The translations under genes were made by a program, and so were the position numbers. The notes beneath the pieces are model-generated. The model had not been told where the DNA came from, searched no databases, and saw only the letters and a list, made by a program, of their open reading frames with translations. From Ruficoccus amylovorans (lineage in GTDB: Bacteria > Verrucomicrobiota > Verrucomicrobiia > Opitutales > Cerasicoccaceae): a stretch of 64,000 nucleotides of DNA. The stretch spans positions 1 to 64,000 of the forward strand of contig NZ_JACHVB010000011.1 in the NCBI RefSeq assembly GCF_014230085.1, read 5' to 3'. Below, piece after piece: positions 57,560-64,000 of this stretch. Every line of letters starts with the position of its first letter. Positions within the stretch are counted from its first letter, which is position 1.

Positions 57560-58939
57560 ATGAAGTTTAGCATAAAAAACCTTGGAGCAATACACGATGC
57601 CGAACTGGATTTGGCCAACTTCACAGTAATATGCGGAAAGAATAATTCGGGAAAAACGTATGTAACTTATGCTATTTATGGTTTTTTAAAACTTTGGAAA
57701 AACTACATAGAATTACCGATCTCCGATATACTTGTAAAAAACATATTAGACAATGGCATCGGAGAGCTAGACCTAAACGACTACGAAAAGTCATTTAAAA
57801 TTACCCTCAACCACGCAAGCAAGTCATATACGTCTATAATACATAGGATATTAGCTTCAAAAGAAGAGTACTTTAGCTCCACTAAATTTTCAATACATTT
57901 CGATTTCCCTTCTGAGGTATACTACTCGACATATAAACAAAAAATATCTGCAAGAAAAACAAATTTACTTATTATAGAAAAAGAAGAAAACTCTAGCATT
58001 GTAAAAATAACACTTGGAGTCGAAAATGAAAAACCATCTCTTACAACAAACTTCCTAACCGAAATTCTGTCCCAAGAAATAACGTCATTATTATTTGAAT
58101 CAATTATTCCAACACCATTCATTGCAAGCGCCGAAAGAACTGGATCGGCGATTTTCACAAAAGAACTATTTTTTGCACGCAACCGAATGCTGGACCAAAT
58201 CAACGAAACTAGAGGCGACATCGACCCGTTCAAGCTCCTCAGTAAGATATACTCCGATTATGCCCTCCCCGTCAAAGAGAACGTTGAATTTACGCAAAGA
58301 TTAACAAAAATCAGGAATGAAAAAAGTTGGTTGGCAATAAATCACCCAGACATACTTAAGTTTTTTGATCAAATTGCAGGCGGAAATTATAAGGCAACGA
58401 GCGACGAAGTATTCTTTAGCCCCAAGAAAAGTGGTACGCTCAAACTCACCATGGATGAAAGCTCCAGCGCTGTCCGCTCACTTGTTGACATTGGTTTCTT
58501 TCTACGCCATCAAGCAAATAAGGGTGATATTCTCATAATCGATGAACCTGAATTAAATCTGCACCCCGAAAACCAAAGAATGATGGCTAGGTTGTGCGCA
58601 AAACTAGCCAATGTCGGCATAAAAATTTTCGTCACAACACACAGCGACTACTTTGTGAAGGAAATCAATACCCTAATAATGCTTAAAGGAACGAAAGACA
58701 AATCAGACGAGCTATGTAAACGTTATGGATACGACATAGGGGAGCTCTTAGATCATAATACATTATCTGTGTACCTTGCACATCCAGAGAAAAAATATAT
58801 CGATGGGCTAAATTCTAAAAAGATGGTTAACACGCTATCTCTGTGCGACATTGATCAAGAAGAAGGAGCCCAAGTTAAAAGTTTTGATGAAAGCATTGAG
58901 ATCATGAATACCATTCAACAAGAAATACTTTTTGGTTAA
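57560..58939 (+). CDS. AAA ATPase of an ATPase-nuclease pair (candidate defence protein)
   Basis: This 459-residue protein has an ABC/OLD-type ATPase core split by an insertion. Walker A is GKNNSGKT (26-33), a signature-like MDESSSAVRSL lies near 298-308, Walker B is IIDEPELNLHP (326-336) and the switch His is at TTHSDYF (359-365). The middle region contains a conserved-looking ASAERTGSAIF (189-199). The organisation is that of AAA_15/AAA_21 proteins that act with nuclease partners in defence. It is A+T-rich and starts 4 nt before the nuclease gene. I could not match it to a named system. Confidence 0.82.
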   Translation: MKFSIKNLGAIHDAELDLANFTVICGKNNSGKTYVTYAIYGFLKLWKNYIELPISDILVKNILDNGIGELDLNDYEKSFKITLNHASKSYTSIIHRILASKEEYFSSTKFSIHFDFPSEVYYSTYKQKISARKTNLLIIEKEENSSIVKITLGVENEKPSLTTNFLTEILSQEITSLLFESIIPTPFIASAERTGSAIFTKELFFARNRMLDQINETRGDIDPFKLLSKIYSDYALPVKENVEFTQRLTKIRNEKSWLAINHPDILKFFDQIAGGNYKATSDEVFFSPKKSGTLKLTMDESSSAVRSLVDIGFFLRHQANKGDILIIDEPELNLHPENQRMMARLCAKLANVGIKIFVTTHSDYFVKEINTLIMLKGTKDKSDELCKRYGYDIGELLDHNTLSVYLAHPEKKYIDGLNSKKMVNTLSLCDIDQEEGAQVKSFDESIEIMNTIQQEILFG

Positions 58940-58942
58940 GCA

Positions 58943-59479
58943 ATGACCGACATAGCCCACAGGAGTCTGAAAAAGCTATTCCTTGATTGCGCCTGTCGTT
59001 GTGAAAACACAACATACCTTACCGTCAAAGAATTAGACAAGAATGCCACGCTCAAAAGAATCAACATTCATGGAGTTAGTGATTCGTCATTGATCTTTAG
59101 ATTCGATTGCGCAAAGCAATTAATACCATGTCTCAATGGAGGCGATCATCAAAAAAACTGTGATGCCGTCATTGCCACAGTATACAAGGGAAGAAACATC
59201 CTTTTGTTTGTTGAACTTAAATCCAGTACGCAAAAAAACGGGCATATAAAAAAGCAGTTTAAAAGCACAGATTGCTTCATAAATTATATCAGTGAAATTC
59301 TTGATACATTCTTCTCATGTAGCATCAAGGGTTGGGAACGGCACTATGTCGCAATATGCGGACAGAAAGGCGCTCAAAAGCTACCAACAAGATACAAGCG
59401 ACAACAATCATCCCCGACCAATCCGACATATATCATCAACCCCAAGACTGATGAAAGCTTAGATCGGTTAATTGCATAG
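58943..59479 (+). CDS. PD-(D/E)XK nuclease-like partner of the ATPase
   Basis: This 178-residue protein has an apparent restriction-endonuclease core: D74 in KNCDAVIATV, E91 and K93 in LLFVELKSS, and a basic KKQF (103-106) where the Q motif of this fold sits. It lacks an HNH, TOPRIM or HEPN motif. It follows the ATPase by 3 nt, so the two are co-expressed. The N-terminus contains several cysteines (LDCACRC). I infer a nucleic-acid-cutting effector controlled by the ATPase. Confidence 0.75.
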   Translation: MTDIAHRSLKKLFLDCACRCENTTYLTVKELDKNATLKRINIHGVSDSSLIFRFDCAKQLIPCLNGGDHQKNCDAVIATVYKGRNILLFVELKSSTQKNGHIKKQFKSTDCFINYISEILDTFFSCSIKGWERHYVAICGQKGAQKLPTRYKRQQSSPTNPTYIINPKTDESLDRLIA

Positions 59480-59541
59480 GATTACCTCAGCCAAGAACTT
59501 ACTATTTTTTCTTTAGGTATCAGAGAATGATTTAAACGCCC

Positions 59542-60633
59542 CTACAGCATCAGCTCATACCGTGCAGTGCGTCCGGCGCCGACGGACTGGAAGACGCCTA
59601 GCTCGACGAGGGCTTGGAGGTCGCGGGTAGAGGTGGCTTTGGAGACTTTGGTAAGGGACATGTATTTGGCGGCGTTCATGCCCCCCTGAAATCCCTCGGG
59701 GCCGGCGTCGAGCATGCGGCGAACGACTTTAAGCTGTCGGTCGGAGAGCTGTTCGCGGACACGATCAAAGAGGCGAGTTTTGCGCAGGACGAAATCCACC
59801 CGCTCTTCGGCTTCGGTTTGGGCTGCAAGTACGGTTTGCACAAAGTAGTTTACCCACGGGGTGACGTCGTTGGATTTCTGCGCGGTTTCCAGCGCGGAGT
59901 AGTACGCGCTCTTGTTCGCTTCGATGGTACGCGAAAGACTCAGGAGCGCAGGACGGCCGAGGCCTTGCGAGAGGGCCTTTTCTGAGAGAGCGCGGCCGAT
60001 CCGCCCGTTGCCATCCTCGAAGGGGTGGACACTCTCAAAGTACAGGTGAGTCAACGCCGAGCGAACAGGAGCCTGCGGGATCGTTTTTCGGGTCTCCCGA
60101 AACCACCGGACAAAGGCTTTCATTTCCGCCGGGACTTGAGCCGAAGGCGGCGCCTCGTAGTGGACCTTTTGCTTACCGACCGCGCCGGAAACCACCTGCA
60201 TCGGCTCGGTATGCGAACGCCATTTGCCGACCCACTTTCCCGACTCGCCCCTGAAAAGCATCCGATGCCAGGCGAAGAGCGACTTCTCCGTCAACGGCTC
60301 ATCCCAGGTCTTGCGTACATCCACCATCAGTTCAGCAGCCCCTTGCGAGGCCTTGTCATGAACACCCTCAGGCGGGGTGTTGAGGCCAAGCTGATTGCGG
60401 ATCGAAGACATCACATCTTTACGACTCAGAAATTGCCCCTCGATCTCCGAAGACTTGACCGCCTCAGCGATCATCACATCCATGACGGCTTCTTTAGCCA
60501 CCGTATCGGGCAGACTTTTCAATACCCCACTGACCTGCCCCGCCTTGTCGGCAAACGCCAGCAACGCCCCCTCTACCGCTGCAAGCTCGTAGCGGAAGTT
60601 GGGCCAATCCGGTTGCTGCCAGTTGTATTGCAT
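59542..60633 (-). CDS. Fic family protein with inhibitory helix
   Basis: This 363-residue protein has an N-terminal inhibitory helix (SSEIEG at 61-66, the Sxx-xEG type), a Fic domain with HPFEDGNGR (203-211, catalytic His203), and a C-terminal winged HTH (MSLTKVSKATSTRDLQALVELGVFQSVG). It should transfer AMP or a related group to a target protein. The HTH suggests it also binds DNA, and a perfect inverted repeat lies just upstream of its start. Confidence 0.93.
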   Translation of the reverse strand: MQYNWQQPDWPNFRYELAAVEGALLAFADKAGQVSGVLKSLPDTVAKEAVMDVMIAEAVKSSEIEGQFLSRKDVMSSIRNQLGLNTPPEGVHDKASQGAAELMVDVRKTWDEPLTEKSLFAWHRMLFRGESGKWVGKWRSHTEPMQVVSGAVGKQKVHYEAPPSAQVPAEMKAFVRWFRETRKTIPQAPVRSALTHLYFESVHPFEDGNGRIGRALSEKALSQGLGRPALLSLSRTIEANKSAYYSALETAQKSNDVTPWVNYFVQTVLAAQTEAEERVDFVLRKTRLFDRVREQLSDRQLKVVRRMLDAGPEGFQGGMNAAKYMSLTKVSKATSTRDLQALVELGVFQSVGAGRTARYELML

Positions 60634-60650
60634 GAGCCGAATCTAGCACA

Positions 60651-60688
60651 TAATCGGCTCAAGTAAAGTCGATTCATTGAGCCGATTA
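60651..60688. promoter_or_regulatory. inverted repeat upstream of the Fic gene
   Basis: TAATCGGCTCAA (60651-60662) and TTGAGCCGATTA (60677-60688) are 12-bp perfect inverted repeats 14 nt apart. A third half-site (TGAGCCGA) overlaps the ATG. The HTH of the Fic protein is a natural candidate to bind it. Confidence 0.75.
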
Positions 60689-60780
60689 CCCAACTAATCG
60701 ACCAACCGGAAAATCTATCATACACAATGGGTCAGTTTCAGGGGGCCCTGCCAATACGTTTCTTCGTTGAAGCGTAATAA

Positions 60781-62829
60781 TTAACTTCCATCTCCAAAGT
60801 GCTCATCGACAGTGCCATCGTCTAGTTTGTCTCGACTAATGGAACTAAGGAGGCAAAAGAGCGCCTTCATATCTTTAATCCCTCCAAGCAGGAACCAAAT
60901 GGTAGTGAAGGCTGCGACGATTCCGGTAACGACCACATTGAACAACCACCAATTAGCCCACCAAGCATCAGTCCAATGATAAAATAACTGCCAGATGCTA
61001 ATGACAATAAATGCGAGAAAGAAGAATAATACCCACCCAAGATTAAAGCAGTAGATCAGCTTGTCGCCTAGAGTAAACTCTGAGGTGAACCCGACCGCCG
61101 CCAGTCCTGTTTTCTGAGGCTTAGCAGGCTCAGAACCATGAGGAGAAACTTCTGCGTATTTTCCACGATGAAGAATCACATCCATATCAATCTCCGGATC
61201 AGGCGACAGTAGTGAGAAGATCACGTAAGCAGCAATCGCTGATAGTGATGCGAGAAAAGCCATTTCCATGCCGTTCAACCAGAACTTCTCAGGCAACGCC
61301 ATGATCCAAGCGACCTCAGGTGAGTGCGCTTGTAGGCCTGGGACGACATTTGGCCAGAGAATATTTATAATAAAGATGCCCCCGACAGCCAAAATTGAGC
61401 CAGTGATCATCGCGGCCCAAGCGCCAGAGGTGGTTCCACGTTTCCAATAGAGTGCTCCAATCAAAACAGCACCTGCCCCTCCTGTGAAAATTGCTCCAGT
61501 CGCTTGAAAATACATGAGGATAAATTCCTTCAATGGGAAAAGCATGCTAAACACCCACGCGAACGCCGCAACTCCTACGATGGAACGACGAAGCCAACAT
61601 AAATGTAGCTCATTAGAGATTCGCCCCTCCCTCCCCGCCAACTGCCGACATGGCAACAGCACATCCTGGACAAATATACTGCCCCATGAGTGGAGATAAG
61701 TGGTGTCGGTACTTAAAGCAGCCATAATCATGACAGCCGCAAATAGGCCCATGACACCAACCGGGAGAATCTCCGACAGAGCTACGGTGGTCGTCAGTTG
61801 CTTTGCAAGTTGGGCATCACCTACACTGGCAAGTGTCTCAAGCGTCGCTGCGGTTGCCTCTCCGTAAACAGGCGCATGCATCATAACATATGCGCAGATC
61901 GCAGCCAGCGGAATCAAAAGAAAAGTTACGCTCGTCCGAAGCTGAGCCAGAATACCCGCCATTTTAGCCTCATGAGGGGTTCGTGCAGAACTATTATACC
62001 CTTGGGAACCTTGCCAAACCATAAAGTTATAGCATGAAATAAATATCAGCATCAGAAAGAAACTGACATTAAAATCAGGTAATCCACTTATATCAAATGG
62101 ATTCAGCTTAGACTCACCTGGAGGTGCCTGTGACAGCGCTTCGATGATCACAGACCACGGAAATAATATAAGCATGGTCACCAAGAGAACCAGAAATATA
62201 ATATTACTTAATTGACCTTGGACAAAATCCGTAATCATTACAGAAATTTGCCCGCCACTCAGTGTGATCAGAACGGCTAAAATTAACTCAATTGCCATCA
62301 CCACTCCGAGAGTGATGTTAAAACTAAGTCCGAGCACTTCCAGCTCTAAGACAGGAATCCCTAAAAAGTAGATTAGAAACCGAGCAGTAACTGCAGGAAA
62401 AATACCAAAATTCAAGACACCACTTACCCAACAAAGAGTCCCTGAAAAAACTCTAAAACGCCGACTGTAACGAGTCTCCATCAACTGAGCGAGAGTCAAT
62501 GAACGTGTTTCGCGGTAGCGATAGATCAACCAACCAGAAAGCGCAAGAAGCAATCCGATTGGCGCCATCATCTGCCCCCAAAATTGTGAAGCAAACCCAG
62601 CTTGATACGCATTTTCCCATTGTGCGACAATCGAAATGGCTCCGATGCCCGCAGCACCAGAAGCCACCGTCAATAAATAACGTCCGGCGCACCGGTTGGC
62701 AGACAAAAAGTCCGCGACGCTACGTGTGTAACGCCGCGAATACAGCGCCGATGCTAAGACCACGCCCAACAAAACGACGACAATGAGTACATCAATCGAA
62801 CTGAGATTTCCTAGTGCTAACAATAACAT
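60781..62829 (-). CDS. sodium:solute symporter (SSS family)
   Basis: This 682-residue membrane protein starts MLLLALGNLSSIDVLIVVVLLGVVLASALYSRRYTRSVADFL and has about 13-14 membrane helices, with the SSS-type GPGAAGIGAISIVAQWE-like segment (SGAAGIGAISIVAQWENAYQAGF) and SARTPHEAKMAGILAQLRT. It probably couples sodium to import of a sugar or acid. The downstream C-terminus is longer than in typical members and contains two more hydrophobic helices. No confident promoter was seen. Confidence 0.9.
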   Translation of the reverse strand: MLLLALGNLSSIDVLIVVVLLGVVLASALYSRRYTRSVADFLSANRCAGRYLLTVASGAAGIGAISIVAQWENAYQAGFASQFWGQMMAPIGLLLALSGWLIYRYRETRSLTLAQLMETRYSRRFRVFSGTLCWVSGVLNFGIFPAVTARFLIYFLGIPVLELEVLGLSFNITLGVVMAIELILAVLITLSGGQISVMITDFVQGQLSNIIFLVLLVTMLILFPWSVIIEALSQAPPGESKLNPFDISGLPDFNVSFFLMLIFISCYNFMVWQGSQGYNSSARTPHEAKMAGILAQLRTSVTFLLIPLAAICAYVMMHAPVYGEATAATLETLASVGDAQLAKQLTTTVALSEILPVGVMGLFAAVMIMAALSTDTTYLHSWGSIFVQDVLLPCRQLAGREGRISNELHLCWLRRSIVGVAAFAWVFSMLFPLKEFILMYFQATGAIFTGGAGAVLIGALYWKRGTTSGAWAAMITGSILAVGGIFIINILWPNVVPGLQAHSPEVAWIMALPEKFWLNGMEMAFLASLSAIAAYVIFSLLSPDPEIDMDVILHRGKYAEVSPHGSEPAKPQKTGLAAVGFTSEFTLGDKLIYCFNLGWVLFFFLAFIVISIWQLFYHWTDAWWANWWLFNVVVTGIVAAFTTIWFLLGGIKDMKALFCLLSSISRDKLDDGTVDEHFGDGS

Positions 62830-63001
62830 AGCAAAATAATTTACAGACTACTGGGCGCTCACAGTCACAATAAAATCGTTACTCCGCCAAGCTGCTTACA
62901 TTCGCGAAATGACGCATGGAAATGCTTAGATGCAGAGTAATATAATACTACAACTGGACATGCTTGATATATCGCGAGTCAAAAATTAACCCAGGGTTAA
63001 A

Positions 63002-64000
63002 TTAATTAAAATCGTCCTTCAGAACCAACTCAGCTGATTCTAGCAAAAAGTAATCTGCAACAGAATCTTTAGCCGCACCAGCATAAATGATCCAACTGCT
63101 GCTTGCTGGCAATTTAACTTCACCTACAGTTACCCAAGAGAATTCATCTTGAGAAAGCTCCGAGGAATCAATTTCTCGCTCAAGCAAAGATCCCACTTCA
63201 GGATCCCAAACACCGCACATCAAAACACTCCCAGATCCAGTTAAATCCCCAAGTTTGACTCTTAACTGCAGAACATAAGTCTCGGTTGTACGATAGTCAT
63301 CGATAGCCGAACGATCCCATTGAATCGACCAATTAGTTGACATACCTGGCTGATAAACAGCATAGCCGGAATCTGATAATGGCTCTTCAGTTAGACGGCA
63401 GGTTGCGGCTCCAACCTTAGGGAGTAATACATCCTTAATCTGAAGCTCAATGACACTAGGGGAACAATTTTCCTTACCGAACAGATTCATGCCGATTCTC
63501 CATTGAGTAAACTTTGTAGTCGTATCTGTTAAAGTTGGCTCAGCGAAACTCTTTATCTCGAATTTTTCGACATATTTCCGGAACTGATCCATGTCCTCGA
63601 GGTAAGCCTTTTTATCAGCCAAATTTGTTACACCATTCTCTAGACGTGCATACAGCAAGCAAGTTTCTTCACGCTCAACTTCTGCTAATAGAACAGGGTC
63701 ATTAATGACTGCCGCTTTAGCCTGATCGATTAAAGCAAGCGCCTCATTGATAAATGCACGATCAAGATGCAACACAGCACCTTGGTTAGGCCTGTTAGAG
63801 CGGTGAAATGACTCCCATTCTTGATGTAATAATTGATTATACTTCCAGATCGAAGGGCCAGCGGCTCCATAATAACCAAAAGTAAAATCACGTAACAAAT
63901 CATCCATTTCCAAAGTAGGGTCCCATGCCAACTTAGCCAATGCCCAATCCTTCATGGTTGCACGAGAACCACCTATACTAAGGAAGTTATCTTGGAAAAA
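63002..64000 (-). CDS. DUF4838-like secreted protein, 5' end beyond the window
   Basis: The frame is open to the right edge of the window, so the first ATG in it (63955) is not the true start. The visible 330 residues contain DNFLSIGGSRATMKDWALAKLAWDPTLEMDDLLRDFTFGYYGAAGPSIWKY, the typical end of the catalytic barrel of DUF4838 proteins linked to polysaccharide use. A beta-sandwich-like domain follows (YVLQLRVKLGDLTGSGSVLMCGVWD). It is 172 nt from the symporter gene. Confidence 0.75.
   Translation of the reverse strand, partial: FFQDNFLSIGGSRATMKDWALAKLAWDPTLEMDDLLRDFTFGYYGAAGPSIWKYNQLLHQEWESFHRSNRPNQGAVLHLDRAFINEALALIDQAKAAVINDPVLLAEVEREETCLLYARLENGVTNLADKKAYLEDMDQFRKYVEKFEIKSFAEPTLTDTTTKFTQWRIGMNLFGKENCSPSVIELQIKDVLLPKVGAATCRLTEEPLSDSGYAVYQPGMSTNWSIQWDRSAIDDYRTTETYVLQLRVKLGDLTGSGSVLMCGVWDPEVGSLLEREIDSSELSQDEFSWVTVGEVKLPASSSWIIYAGAAKDSVADYFLLESAELVLKDDFN

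Overview
The window looks like a chromosomal segment of a Verrucomicrobiota bacterium, probably of the Opitutae/Puniceicoccales type. This is inferred from gene content: a PEP-CTERM secreted protein, a prepilin-like secreted protein ending in a VFIDGHVDS motif, a LacI-family regulator with the family's VSCALRSSP helix, and an rplY-pth-rpsF-ssb housekeeping cluster. No rRNA or CRISPR array was seen.

Region by region: (1) 1-1290, an IS3-family insertion sequence that has cut hsdS of a type I restriction-modification operon. (2) 1289-4949, hsdS remnant, a PrrC-type anticodon nuclease gene with its catalytic residues intact, and hsdM, all translationally coupled; hsdR is not in the window. (3) 4954-7388, a serine recombinase cassette. 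(4) About 7450-39943, a large siphovirus-like prophage read almost entirely on the minus strand. From right to left it carries a Sak4-like ATPase, an SSB-tailed protein, a helicase, a primase-helicase, DNA-binding proteins, small and large terminase, a ParB-methyltransferase fusion, gpW, portal, S49 protease, scaffold, capsid, connectors, tail tube, a leucine-rich-repeat protein, a frameshifted tail chaperone, tape measure, a gene-transfer-agent-like tail tip and a holin. Seven plus-strand cargo genes, including a RelB-MazF toxin-antitoxin pair and an ImmA-like peptidase, interrupt the minus-strand late genes. (5) 40053-51317, a galactoside-use locus: lacZ, an MFS transporter and a hydroxyacid dehydrogenase, plus secreted proteins and a LacI regulator that shares a palindromic operator with the lacZ promoter region. 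(6) 51581-55143, tRNA-Asn and the housekeeping cluster. (7) 55454 onward, a tRNA-Val whose 3' half overlaps the end of a tyrosine integrase gene, then an excisionase, an RHH regulator, an A+T-rich ATPase plus PD-(D/E)XK nuclease pair that looks like an undescribed defence module, and a Fic protein. (8) 60781-64000, a sodium:solute symporter and the 3' part of a DUF4838-like gene running off the window.

The most unusual signals are four. An apparently intact PrrC sits beside a broken hsdS. A TTGACA box lies 13-14 nt upstream of the start codon of nine prophage genes (17 nt in two more), mostly without a Shine-Dalgarno sequence; it resembles the stoperators of mycobacteriophage L5. The tail chaperone shows a -1 frameshift signature. 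The tRNA-Val element carries an uncharacterised ATPase-nuclease pair.
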